From JBCCYM01 sp039190005 (lineage in GTDB: Bacteria; Pseudomonadota; Gammaproteobacteria; UBA12402): a DNA stretch of 64,000 nt. The notes beneath the pieces were generated by a model. It had not been told where the DNA came from. It saw only the letters and a program-made list of their open reading frames with translations, and ran no database searches. The DNA lies in contig JBCCYM010000001.1 of the NCBI GenBank assembly GCA_039190005.1, forward strand, positions 1 through 64,000, given 5' to 3'. Position 1 is the stretch's first letter, and every line of letters begins with the position of its first letter. Positions 26,737-35,284 of the stretch are shown piece by piece. The position numbers and the translations under genes are program-made.

Positions 26737-28893
26737 TTACGCCCTGACAACTTGATAAACATTCGGCAACTGATGCAGTCGATCCAATATTCTACCCAGT
26801 TCAGCAATATCACTAATCTCTATGGTCAAATTAATTCTGGCGGTTTGTTGATTTTTATCAAGATGACTATCCAAACGCGACACATTGATTTTTTCATTTG
26901 CCAGTGTGTTGGTAATATCGCGAACTAAGCCGGTGCGATCATAAGCTTCGATGACAATATCAACCGCGTAATTTTCTTGATCTTTATTACGCCACTGTAC
27001 TTCGATAATGCGATCTTGATGGTTACGCGCGTCTTCAATAATATGCTTACAATCACGTTGATGAATACTCACGCCTTTGCCTATGGTAATATAGCCAATA
27101 ATCGGATCACCTGGTACAGGTTTGCAGCACTGGGCAATGCGAGTAACCATATCGCCAACACCATAAATCATCACGCCACCGTCGCCGGCGGGTTTTTTGC
27201 TCGTCCCGATTTTTGCGGTATCGGTGGCTTTTTCAATCGGTTTTTTAGGAATGTTTTTACTGATCAGGTTGAGAATTTGTGACATTTTCATATCACCATT
27301 GCCCAAAGCAGTGAGCATGCTATCACTGCTTTTGAAATTAAGCTGGTTAGCGATTTTATCCAGGTTAATGGTGAGGTTAAGCCGATTGAGCTCGCGCTCC
27401 AACATAGCTTTTCCTTCTTCAAGATGATAATCACTGTCCTGATGCTTGAACCAGTTTAATACCTTGGCGCGCGCTCGGGTTGTTTTTAAATACCCGCGTT
27501 GCAAAATCAGCCAGTCACGGCTGGGTTGTGATCTCGAGGCTGTCAAGACTTCAACGCGCTCACCGGTATTCAAGGTGTAGGTCAGTGGTACAATTTTTCC
27601 GTTGACTTTGGCGCCACGACAACGGTGTCCCACTTCGGTATGAATGGTGTAAGCAAAATCTAACGGTGTGGCGCCATAGGGCAGGTCAACAATTTCACCT
27701 TTTGGTGAAAACACATACACACGGTCTTCAAGTATTTTCTTTTCTAAATCGTCCGGTATCGTATCATCAGTGGTCAATTCTTTCTGCCATTGCAATAATT
27801 GACGCAACCAGGCAATTTGTTGTTCATGACCAACCGCTTGTTTTTCACCACCTTCTTTATATATCCAGTGCGCGGCGACACCTTTTTCGGCGTCTTCATG
27901 CATTTGATGGGTGCGAATCTGGATTTCAAAATTTTTATCATGTGGTCCAATCACAGCGGTGTGCACCGATTGGTAGCCATTTGGTTTAGGATTCTGAATA
28001 TAATCATCAAACTCTTCACTGATCGGTGTCCAGGTGTTGTGTGCCAAGCTTAATACAGTGTAACAATCTTCAATCGCTGGCACTAATACACGGATGGCTT
28101 GGGCGTCATAAATTTGATCAAAGTTGACACTTTTACGCTGCATTTTGCGATGAATGCTATAAATGTGTTTAGCACGGCCATAAACCTCGGCGTTTATTTT
28201 TTCTTTCTTGAGTAATGTTTGCAGGGTTTCTATGACAGCTTTAATATTTTGTTCACGTTCAACACGCCGTTGTTGCAGCTGTTTGGCAATATGTTTATAA
28301 ACTTCTGGGTTAAGATAATAAAAGGATAAATCTTCCAGTTCCCATTTAAGTTGATGAATACCAAGGCGATTGGCTAAGGGCGCGTATACGGTGCTGGTTT
28401 CTTCCGCGAGTTTGACACGCAAATTTTTGTCGCCATGTTTTATTGCCCGCATGACACAAAGTTGTTCGGCGAGCTTAATAACCACGACACGCACATCACT
28501 GACTATGGCCAATAACATGCGTCTTAAGCTATCAGCTTGGTGGGAAGAGCGATTATTTTGTGCCAGTGTTAAAGATCCCATTTGCTGAATGCCGGTAATC
28601 AGTTTGCCGATCGTCGTCCCCAGTTGATCGGTAACATCTTGCGTGTTAAGTCCACTGTATTCAACAGTAATATAAGCAATAGCCGCGGCAGTGGCTTCCT
28701 GTCCGAGTTGTAGATCTAAAACAATTTTAGCTGTTTCAAGGGCGAAATTAAAACACGACTCGCCAAAGAATGTTTGTTTGTCTTGGGTTAATTCAGCCAG
28801 CGCGTACGCTTGTCGTAGCGCTTTTTTAGGCGTTTCATTTAAACCCAAGCTATTTTCTATGGTATTTTCAATGTGTGTGTTAATCTGTTGCAT
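26737..28893 (-). CDS. relA: (p)ppGpp synthetase RelA
   Basis: 718 residues in the RelA/SpoT long form: degenerate HD domain, synthetase, TGS and ACT domains. The HD hydrolase signature is lost (AAIAYITVEYSG where SpoT has HDxxED), and the synthetase carries the EFDD variant (EEFDDYIQNPKPNGYQSVHT) typical of monofunctional RelA rather than RxKD. TGS starts near VYVFSPKGEIVDLPYGATPL; the zinc-finger region is MVTRIAQCCKPVPGDPIIGY; the ACT domain is at the C-terminus. It makes (p)ppGpp on stalled ribosomes. Placed 11 bp after rlmD, the same order as E. coli. Confidence 0.93.
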   Translation of the reverse strand: MQQINTHIENTIENSLGLNETPKKALRQAYALAELTQDKQTFFGESCFNFALETAKIVLDLQLGQEATAAAIAYITVEYSGLNTQDVTDQLGTTIGKLITGIQQMGSLTLAQNNRSSHQADSLRRMLLAIVSDVRVVVIKLAEQLCVMRAIKHGDKNLRVKLAEETSTVYAPLANRLGIHQLKWELEDLSFYYLNPEVYKHIAKQLQQRRVEREQNIKAVIETLQTLLKKEKINAEVYGRAKHIYSIHRKMQRKSVNFDQIYDAQAIRVLVPAIEDCYTVLSLAHNTWTPISEEFDDYIQNPKPNGYQSVHTAVIGPHDKNFEIQIRTHQMHEDAEKGVAAHWIYKEGGEKQAVGHEQQIAWLRQLLQWQKELTTDDTIPDDLEKKILEDRVYVFSPKGEIVDLPYGATPLDFAYTIHTEVGHRCRGAKVNGKIVPLTYTLNTGERVEVLTASRSQPSRDWLILQRGYLKTTRARAKVLNWFKHQDSDYHLEEGKAMLERELNRLNLTINLDKIANQLNFKSSDSMLTALGNGDMKMSQILNLISKNIPKKPIEKATDTAKIGTSKKPAGDGGVMIYGVGDMVTRIAQCCKPVPGDPIIGYITIGKGVSIHQRDCKHIIEDARNHQDRIIEVQWRNKDQENYAVDIVIEAYDRTGLVRDITNTLANEKINVSRLDSHLDKNQQTARINLTIEISDIAELGRILDRLHQLPNVYQVVRA

Positions 28894-28904
28894 GATTTAT
28901 GTTG

Positions 28905-30230
28905 TCACTGTTTTTCAAAAAGGGCGATCGATTCGACATGTGCCGTATGTGGAAACATATCCATAATACCGGCTTTCTTCAATTGATACCCTTTCTTAAT
29001 CAGTATAGCAGTGTCTCTTGCTAATGTGGCTGGATGACAAGAGACATACACTATTTTTGCCGCCTTAAACGGCTCAATATGTTCAAGCAATGCCGCGGCG
29101 CCGCTTCGAGGTGGATCAAGTAAAATAGCGTCGTAGGATTGTCGCGCCCAAGTGTGGTGATGAATTTCTTTGTTTAGATCGGCTTGATAAAAAGCGACAT
29201 TTTCCAACTGGTTATGTCGCGCGTTTTCATAAGCCCGTTTCACCATATCATCACTAACTTCAACACCGGTAACTTGACCGGCGTATTTGGCTAATACCAA
29301 AGAGAAATTACCAATACCGCAAAATAAATCGAGGACACAATGCTGTTTGTTAAGTTCAAGCAAAGATAATGCTTGGGCAATCATTTTTTTATTAATGCTT
29401 GGATTGATCTGGGTAAAATCCGCCGGATGAAACAAAATTTCGATACCGTGTGTTTCCAAGGACATTGATAAGCGCTCGGGGTGATTGTCTTTAGGATAGA
29501 ATTTGTGAATGGTATTCGGTTTTCCCGGTTGTAAATAAATATCAAAGCAATGTGTCTGAGCGAAAGCGCTTAATTTCTGTAAATCATCGTCAGAAAAAGC
29601 GGCAAGGTGGCGGAAAATAAGCGCGCTACGTTTATCACCCACAGCAACTTCTATTTGCGCGATTTCATTGCGTAGACTTAACTGGCTTATCAATTGACGC
29701 AGGGGCACAATCTTTTCACCGACACTCGGATGCAGTATCGCGCAACTGGTGATGTCGGTAATATAACGACCATTGCGTTCACGAAAACCGACTAAGACAT
29801 CACCTTTACCAGGAACATGACGAACACCGAGTCGTGCTTTATGGCGGTAAGCGGATGTCGGACCGATAATGGGTGGTAACCATTGTGCCGGCGTGCTAGC
29901 GGCAAAGTGGCGCAAATGTTCAGCAAGCACGGCTTGTTTATGGATGATCTGTTGTTGATGTTGCCAGTGCTGCAAGTTACAGCCACCACATAATTCATAA
30001 TGAGGACAAATCGGCGCGACGCGCTGCGGTGAAGGATCAGTGATTTCTACGGCATGGCCTTGATTGAAGTTACGCTTTTTATGGGTGTAATAAAACATGA
30101 CACGCTCACTTTCGAGCGCGTTATGAATAAATGTTGTTTTACCATTCACTTTAGCCACACCCCGTCCTTCATGACTCATCGATAGAATGTCAGCTTGTGT
30201 CAGTTTTCTATTTTTATTAAGCGATGCCAT
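28905..30230 (-). CDS. rlmD: 23S rRNA (uracil-1939-C5)-methyltransferase
   Basis: 441 residues. An N-terminal TRAM domain is followed by the 4Fe-4S cysteines (ICPHYELCGGCNLQHW), the SAM motif DLFCGIGNFSLVLAKYAGQV and the catalytic region DPPRSGAAA with VYVSCHPATLARD. The CGGC spacing and gene order (rlmD-relA) favour RlmD over TrmA/RlmC. A weak AGAAGAGA site precedes ATG 30230. Confidence 0.92.
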   Translation of the reverse strand: MASLNKNRKLTQADILSMSHEGRGVAKVNGKTTFIHNALESERVMFYYTHKKRNFNQGHAVEITDPSPQRVAPICPHYELCGGCNLQHWQHQQQIIHKQAVLAEHLRHFAASTPAQWLPPIIGPTSAYRHKARLGVRHVPGKGDVLVGFRERNGRYITDITSCAILHPSVGEKIVPLRQLISQLSLRNEIAQIEVAVGDKRSALIFRHLAAFSDDDLQKLSAFAQTHCFDIYLQPGKPNTIHKFYPKDNHPERLSMSLETHGIEILFHPADFTQINPSINKKMIAQALSLLELNKQHCVLDLFCGIGNFSLVLAKYAGQVTGVEVSDDMVKRAYENARHNQLENVAFYQADLNKEIHHHTWARQSYDAILLDPPRSGAAALLEHIEPFKAAKIVYVSCHPATLARDTAILIKKGYQLKKAGIMDMFPHTAHVESIALFEKQ

Positions 30231-30301
30231 GTTATCTCTTCTATTATAAAACCAGATATGATAACATGATTCGTCTTAAGTTTAAATTTTTCATCTTAAA
30301 C

Positions 30302-30407
30302 CTAAAAATTGCAATTGTCGGCAAGATGTGGCCCCTGAGCCTGCTTGTCCTTCGACCCTTCGACAGGCTCAGGGCAAGCAGGCTCAAGGATCACTGCGGT
30401 TTTTAGC
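30302..30407. repeat. Composite interspersed repeat, copy 2
   Basis: About 106 bp between rlmD and adk. It starts CTAAAAATTGCAATTGTCGG and ends CACTGCGGTTTTTAGC, imperfect inverted ends flanking the CCCTTCGACAGGCTCAGGGC block. The terminal 19 bp (30393-30411) match exactly, in opposite orientation, a lone terminus at 38431-38449. It occupies most of the adk upstream region. Confidence 0.85.
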
Positions 30408-30429
30408 TTAAACATTTAAAGAGAAAACG

Positions 30430-31101
30430 ATGCGCATATTGTTAATTGGACCACCTGGTGCTGGCAAAGGCACCCAAGCAAAATTTATTAGTGAGGCATT
30501 TAATATTCCTCATATTGCCACCGGTGATATGTTAAGGCTAGCCATTAAGAGTGGCACTGAGCTGGGTAAAGCCGTGGACAAGGCGATGAAAAACGGTCAG
30601 CTTGTCGCCGATGATATTATGGTCGCGCTGGTACAAGAACGTTTGCGTGGTGATGATTGCGCCAATGGTTTTGTGCTTGATGGTTTTCCCCGCACATTGC
30701 CACAAGCTGAAGCCTTGACAAGAGCGGGCGCGGAACTGGATGTTGTCATTGAAATTCGCGTCATTGATGAAGAAATTGTTCGTCGTATTACCGGTCGTCG
30801 CATTCATCCGGACTCTGGTCGTATCTATCATGTGATTTACAGTCCGCCGAAAAATGCCGGTGTTGATGATCAAACCGGTGAATTATTGATACAAAGAGAA
30901 GATGATCAAGAAGAAACAGTCCGCCGTCGTTTGGAAGTGTATCATAAACAAACCGAACCACTCACAGCCTATTACCAGGATTTGAGCAAAAATAACCTTG
31001 ATCATCGTCCACAATATTTCTATGAAAGTGGACGTGGCAGTATTGACGAGGTCAAAGAGGATATTTTTCGTTATTTGGACGCTTTAAATTTTAGCCGCTA
31101 A
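30430..31101 (+). CDS. adk: Adenylate kinase
   Basis: 223 residues. P-loop GPPGAGKGTQAK, TGDMLR, VLDGFPRTLPQAE and the LID region RRIHPDSGRIYHVIYSPPKN are all present. It is the long-LID form without zinc cysteines. It interconverts AMP, ADP and ATP. The 3' end overlaps the convergent MFS gene by 11 bp, so the last Adk residues and the last MFS residues share DNA. Confidence 0.96.
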   Translation: MRILLIGPPGAGKGTQAKFISEAFNIPHIATGDMLRLAIKSGTELGKAVDKAMKNGQLVADDIMVALVQERLRGDDCANGFVLDGFPRTLPQAEALTRAGAELDVVIEIRVIDEEIVRRITGRRIHPDSGRIYHVIYSPPKNAGVDDQTGELLIQREDDQEETVRRRLEVYHKQTEPLTAYYQDLSKNNLDHRPQYFYESGRGSIDEVKEDIFRYLDALNFSR

Positions 31102-32398
31102 TGTGCTGCTTATCTGTCTGAGGCGGCTCTTTCAGTATGAAAGTCAGTAAAAAAGTAAGCAGCATACTCAAGGGGAAGATACTCATAGCGAAACGATAGT
31201 CACTGTCTGAATAGACGCGGACATGCCCCGCCATTTGTCCACTCCAGTGCCAATCCAGCAATATGCCGATGACGGGTTGAAAAATAACACCGCCAAGCAT
31301 AATGATCATATTCGTCAGTGATACCGCGGTCCCTGCCATTTTTTCGTCTGACAATTGGTAGCCTAAGACAAAGCTCAGTATTTCGACACTAACAAACGCG
31401 CCATAGAAGAATAACGCTGTATAGAGAATCGGTATCGACAAGTGCGAATAAAAGATAACCGGGGCGATGGCGATAAACGCGCCAGTGGCACCCATACGTA
31501 TGAGCATACGCGGTCGTTTTATCATAACAGCAATTAAGCCGACGGTCGCGCAACCAACAGACCAGCCGATAAAGACAATACATTTCCCCCAAGAGGCTTG
31601 TGTCGCGGTGAGATGGTAAACATGCGTCAAATAAACACCACCCCATAACTCCGCGAAGGCCGACAGGGCGAGATAAAGTAACGCGCCGATCAAACCGGAT
31701 AACCAAAATTGTGGCAATGTCAGTGAATGGATTAAGCCTCTTAAAATTTGCGCGAAAGTGAGATGCTCAATCTTATGTTTTGACGGATCATCAATTTGTC
31801 CAATATTTCTTGGCGGATTATTTTTAATGAATACAAATAAAGCAATGGTAATAAAAACGCCGAGTACCGCGGAAAAATAAACTGTTTCCTGCCAGCCGAT
31901 GAGTTTGACGAGATTGGTCAAGATCAAATTGCCAAGAATCGCGCCGACAGATCCCAGGGTGCTGATCGCGCCGACACCAAAAGAAAAATAGCCAATAGGC
32001 AACCAATTTGCCGCTAATTGCATGGCGCCGACAAAGGCAAAGCCGGAGCCAAAACCAACCAGCATCCGACCAACCGAGGCGATAGCTATACTATGAGTGA
32101 TCGCGAAGAATATCGTACCGATAACGCATAGAAAACAGGCAAGCGTGAGTAGTTTTCGTGAACCAAAGCGATCAATTAAACAGCCGGCAAAGAGTTGTAC
32201 TGGCGTATAGACCCAGTAGTAAAAACCGGATAATACACCAAGACCAGTGGCGTCAATATGATAATATTCCATCAGAGGATGGAATATCACTGAAGGGGTG
32301 ATGCGAAGAAAATACTCGTAACTATAAAAAAGCGCGCCTAATCCGACAATAAACCATGCTTGAAAAAAAGGAAACCGGCGCGTTTGCTTCCCTACCAT
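31091..32398 (-). CDS. MFS transporter
   Basis: 435 residues from ATG 32398; a GTG at 32413 also keeps the frame. Twelve membrane helices are expected, with the MFS loop DRFGSRKLLTLACFL between helices 2 and 3. The N-terminus FYSYEYFLRITPSVIFHPLM and GFYYWVYTPVQLFAGCLIDR resemble the anion/organophosphate-type MFS proteins abundant in Coxiella and Legionella. The substrate is unknown. Confidence 0.8.
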   Translation of the reverse strand: MVGKQTRRFPFFQAWFIVGLGALFYSYEYFLRITPSVIFHPLMEYYHIDATGLGVLSGFYYWVYTPVQLFAGCLIDRFGSRKLLTLACFLCVIGTIFFAITHSIAIASVGRMLVGFGSGFAFVGAMQLAANWLPIGYFSFGVGAISTLGSVGAILGNLILTNLVKLIGWQETVYFSAVLGVFITIALFVFIKNNPPRNIGQIDDPSKHKIEHLTFAQILRGLIHSLTLPQFWLSGLIGALLYLALSAFAELWGGVYLTHVYHLTATQASWGKCIVFIGWSVGCATVGLIAVMIKRPRMLIRMGATGAFIAIAPVIFYSHLSIPILYTALFFYGAFVSVEILSFVLGYQLSDEKMAGTAVSLTNMIIMLGGVIFQPVIGILLDWHWSGQMAGHVRVYSDSDYRFAMSIFPLSMLLTFLLTFILKEPPQTDKQHISG

Positions 32399-32445
32399 AA
32401 TCTTTAAATACACTCCTGTATTGGTGTTTTATAACTTTATTTTAG

Positions 32446-32670
32446 TCAGTGACTAGCAGATTTTTCAGGACGCTTGCCGTATTTTTGATAAAAACGGTCA
32501 ACTCGCCCAGCGGTATCGACAATTTTTTGTTTGCCACTGTAGAAAGGATGACATACCGAACAGATTTCGATGTTTAAATCTTTTGCTAAAGTTGATCGGG
32601 TAACAAATTGATTACCACAACTGCAGCTGACATTGATATCTTGGTATTGTGGATGAATATTTTCTCTCAT
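32446..32670 (-). CDS. rpmE: 50S ribosomal protein L31 (zinc-containing type)
   Basis: 74 residues. SCSCGNQFVTRSTLAKDLNI and EICSVCHPFYSGKQKIVDTA hold the four zinc-site positions, so this is the zinc-binding RpmE rather than the zinc-free YkgM paralogue. The end RVDRFYQKYGKR is diagnostic. Monocistronic between the MFS gene and a repeat. Confidence 0.94.
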   Translation of the reverse strand: MRENIHPQYQDINVSCSCGNQFVTRSTLAKDLNIEICSVCHPFYSGKQKIVDTAGRVDRFYQKYGKRPEKSASH

Positions 32671-32800
32671 AATAATAAATTAGTCGTTAGTTTTCTGACA
32701 AAAAGCGGATCACACTAAAAATGATTGCTTGATTTATTGGTATTCTCTACGATATTAAGTCCATAGTCAAGGAATATTTGTTTTTTTGCATCTTCTAACC

Positions 32801-32871
32801 TAAAAACCACCCGGTCCCTTCGACCCTTCGACAGGCTCAGGGCAAGCAGGCTCAGGGACCGCCGTGGTTTG
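32801..32871. repeat. Composite interspersed repeat, copy 3 (minimal unit)
   Basis: The shortest complete copy, about 70 bp: AAAAACCACCCGGTCCCTTC at the left and AGGGACCGCCGTGGTTT at the right form near-perfect terminal inverted repeats around one CCCTTCGACAGGCTCAGGGC block. It lies 100 bp upstream of the 32971 gene. Its ends define the probable boundaries of the family. Confidence 0.85.
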
Positions 32872-32970
32872 ACAATGGGGATATACAGTTTGTTACAAAG
32901 CAAAGCCTGGATTATTGCAAATATCGTGTAGAATTAGGTCTTTGTTAAACTAACTATTGGGAGATACCTA

Positions 32971-33339
32971 ATGAAGAAACTTTTGATTTTTATGTTCACC
33001 GTTGGATTGGTTGCGAGCACATCGTTCGCGATGGCTGCTGACAATACCACTGTCGCGCAACCACCTCAATCACAAGCTCAAATGCAGCAACAAGGTCAGG
33101 CTATGCAAGGCCAAGCTATGAAAAAGCATGGTAAAAAAGCAAAGATGATGCAAGCATGTGCGAACGACGCTAAATGTAATGGCTGTATGGCTGGGTGTCA
33201 GCAACAAGCAGCAGCTGATCAAAAACAATGTAAGAAACAATGCATCAAAGCATCGATGGATCAGTTAAAAGCTGATATGAAAAAACAATCAGGTATGACT
33301 TCTGATCAATCCAGCAGCTCAACACAAAGCAATCAATAA
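32971..33339 (+). CDS. Secreted Met/Gln-rich cysteine protein
   Basis: 122 residues with a Sec signal peptide ending SFAMAA (near residue 23). The mature part has a Gln/Met-rich segment (QAQMQQQGQAMQGQAMKKHG), a basic patch, then a compact cysteine cluster (MMQACANDAKCNGCMAGCQQ and DQKQCKKQCIK; seven Cys) and a Ser/Gln tail. No named family recognised. Met- and Cys-rich periplasmic proteins can bind copper, but that is only a possibility. A good ribosome site (GGGAG) precedes the ATG and a strong terminator follows. Confidence 0.7.
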   Translation: MKKLLIFMFTVGLVASTSFAMAADNTTVAQPPQSQAQMQQQGQAMQGQAMKKHGKKAKMMQACANDAKCNGCMAGCQQQAAADQKQCKKQCIKASMDQLKADMKKQSGMTSDQSSSSTQSNQ

Positions 33340-33385
33340 TGATAAGTTTTTAAAAATTATTGACTGATTGTCTAAAAGCAGATAG

Positions 33386-33421
33386 CCCTTGTTATTTATA
33401 TTTTAGATAACAAGGGTTTTT
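33386..33421 (+). terminator. Rho-independent terminator
   Basis: Perfect 10-bp stem CCCTTGTTAT (33386-33395) / ATAACAAGGG (33407-33416), 11-nt loop, followed by TTTTTGTT. It ends the transcript of the Met/Gln-rich secreted protein. Confidence 0.88.
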
Positions 33422-33530
33422 GTTATACGCTGTCTTGGTTGTATCAAGACATTTGACATTTCTTTGTCGTCGTCTTAGTATGACAAAAATTTCGCGGTTA
33501 ATTCGGTTGGCTGCAAGACATATATTCAAA

Positions 33531-33621
33531 CCCGTCATTCTCGCAGAGGCGGGAATCCAGAGAAAAAATCACAGGCATAAACATTTTTCTTCTAGATTCC
33601 AGCCTCCGCGGGAATGACGGG
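33531..33621. repeat. REP-type inverted pair (MITE-like)
   Basis: Left arm CCCGTCATTCTCGCAGAGGC plus GGGAATCCAGA and right arm TCTAGATTCCAGCCTCCGCG plus GGAATGACGGG are near-perfect inverted repeats about 31 bp each, with an AT-rich centre. A single arm recurs at 26464. The pattern is the widespread 'GTCATTCCCGC' REP family. Confidence 0.85.
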
Positions 33622-33672
33622 GGAATAAAATACAAAAATCGTAAATCTAGCAATTATTGTGAGGCATAAATA

Positions 33673-34395
33673 ATGATAAAACAGAACCCTATATTTCGTA
33701 GCTTAGTTAGCGTGAGTTTTTTGCTCATGTGTTGGCTATCCTCTGCTGTGGCGGCGACTAACATTCCGGCACAAATCCAGCAGAAAGCCGTGCCGGTTAT
33801 CCGCCAACAGGCGCAGCAGCTCTTTGGTAGTGGCGCGACGATTTTTGCCGGCAATCCCAAAGGTGTGGTGACTCTAGTAGAGTTTTATGATTATCAATGC
33901 GAACATTGCCGACATATGGCGCCGGCAATTGCCGAACTGATCAACAAAAATACCGATCTGCGTGTTGTCTTCAAGCCACTTAATTTTCTTGGCTACTATT
34001 CCACTCAAGCGGCGCTAGCGGCGATTGCCGCGTATCATGTCGATCCGACAAAATTTCTAGCCTTTCACAAAATCCTCATGGGGGTGCCTTTGAATAGCAG
34101 TGACGCCATTAAGCATGCCGCTGAAGCCGCGGGTTATGATTACAGCAAGATACAAAAAGCTATACAAAGTGGTCAATATACTAATAGTATCTCAGCCAAT
34201 CAAAAACTGGCGCAGAGCATTCTTAAGCCGTCTCTAGGTTATATCGCCACGCCAGCGGTTATTGTCGCGGCAAGCGATACCAAATCTGATAGCACCGCGC
34301 CGATTACTTTTATTGTTGGCGTGGCGACAACAGAACAACAACGCCTGCAACAGGCCATTGATCAGGTTGCCGCAGCAGCACATGACAGCAAATAA
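33673..34395 (+). CDS. DsbA/Com1-like secreted thiol-disulfide oxidoreductase
   Basis: 240 residues with a signal peptide (FLLMCWLSSAVAA). A thioredoxin-fold DsbA domain has the active site CEHC in VEFYDYQCEHCRHMAPAI (near residue 75) and the cis-proline region GYIATPAVIV. Closest in layout to the Com1/DsbA-like 27-kDa proteins of Coxiella and Legionella. It should form or isomerise disulfides in the periplasm, which fits the several Cys-containing secreted proteins here. It overlaps the glyQ start by 14 bp. Confidence 0.85.
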   Translation: MIKQNPIFRSLVSVSFLLMCWLSSAVAATNIPAQIQQKAVPVIRQQAQQLFGSGATIFAGNPKGVVTLVEFYDYQCEHCRHMAPAIAELINKNTDLRVVFKPLNFLGYYSTQAALAAIAAYHVDPTKFLAFHKILMGVPLNSSDAIKHAAEAAGYDYSKIQKAIQSGQYTNSISANQKLAQSILKPSLGYIATPAVIVAASDTKSDSTAPITFIVGVATTEQQRLQQAIDQVAAAAHDSK

Positions 34396-35284
34396 GTTTT
34401 CGGTACAGACATTTCAAGGCATGATTTTTGCCTTGCAACATTACTGGGCGGAACAAGGTTGCGCCATTATTCAGCCTTTAGATATTGAAGTAGGCGCCGG
34501 CACCTTTCATCCGGCGACTTTTTTGCGTGCTGTCGGGCCGGAACCCTGGCGAGCCGCCTATGTGCAGCCATCGCGTCGACCGACTGATGGACGTTATGGT
34601 GAAAATCCTAATCGCTTGCAACATTACTATCAATTTCAGGTGGTGCTCAAACCGTCACCTGACAATATTCAAGAACTTTATCTCAACTCATTACGTGCTT
34701 TAAACATTGACCCCTTAAAACATGATATTCGTTTTGTCGAAGATAACTGGGAGTCACCGACCTTAGGCGCTTGGGGTTTGGGTTGGGAAGTCTGGCAGGA
34801 TGGCATGGAGATCAGCCAGTTTACTTATTTTCAACAAACCGGTGGTTTAGAATGCCATCCGGTTACCGGTGAATTAACCTATGGACTTGAACGTTTGGCG
34901 ATGTACTTGCAAGGTGTGGAAAGTGTGTATGATCTTGTTTGGACACAGTTTGATAATCGCGTGTTAAGCTATGGCGATGTGTTTTTGCAAAATGAAAAAG
35001 AACAGTCGGCTTATAATTTTGAGCACGCCAATGTTGAAGAATGTTTGCGCCAGTTCGCCTTTTATGAACAACAGATCCCCTATTTATTAGAAAAAAAGCT
35101 GCCATTACCGGCGTATGAAATGGTGAATAAAGCGTCACATGTGTTTAATTTACTCGATGCCAGACACGCTATTTCAGTCACCGAACGGCAAGCTTATATT
35201 CTACGCATTCGCAAACTGGCAAAAGCGGTGGCTGAAGCGTATTATCAAAGTCGCGAAGCATTAGGATTCCCGGGTGTGAAATGA
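34382..35284 (+). CDS. glyQ: Glycyl-tRNA synthetase alpha subunit
   Basis: 300 residues from ATG 34382 (MTANKFSVQTFQGMIFALQH), family length about 300. The motif-2 region is GAGTFHPATFLRAVGPEPWR with YVQPSRRPTDGRYGENPNRL. The longer frame to 34262 would lie mostly inside the DsbA-like gene and is unlikely. It forms the heterotetrameric bacterial enzyme with GlyS; the stop overlaps the glyS start (ATGA). Confidence 0.95.
   Translation: MTANKFSVQTFQGMIFALQHYWAEQGCAIIQPLDIEVGAGTFHPATFLRAVGPEPWRAAYVQPSRRPTDGRYGENPNRLQHYYQFQVVLKPSPDNIQELYLNSLRALNIDPLKHDIRFVEDNWESPTLGAWGLGWEVWQDGMEISQFTYFQQTGGLECHPVTGELTYGLERLAMYLQGVESVYDLVWTQFDNRVLSYGDVFLQNEKEQSAYNFEHANVEECLRQFAFYEQQIPYLLEKKLPLPAYEMVNKASHVFNLLDARHAISVTERQAYILRIRKLAKAVAEAYYQSREALGFPGVK

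Larger units (their letters stand above)
33340..33672. other. Intergenic region with terminator and REP pair
   Basis: 333 bp between the Met/Gln-rich gene and the DsbA-like gene. Beyond the terminator at 33386 and the REP pair at 33531, no ORF or RNA structure stands out. Confidence 0.6.

Noticed and set aside
26737..28893. spoT rather than relA
   Set aside because: HD hydrolase motif is degenerate, the synthetase has EFDD, and the gene follows rlmD as relA does.
34262..34381. N-terminal extension of glyQ
   Set aside because: It lies in the coding part of the DsbA-like gene, has no family match (MSRQAIPNLIAPRRLLLLLA), and MTANKFSVQTFQ matches the normal GlyQ start.
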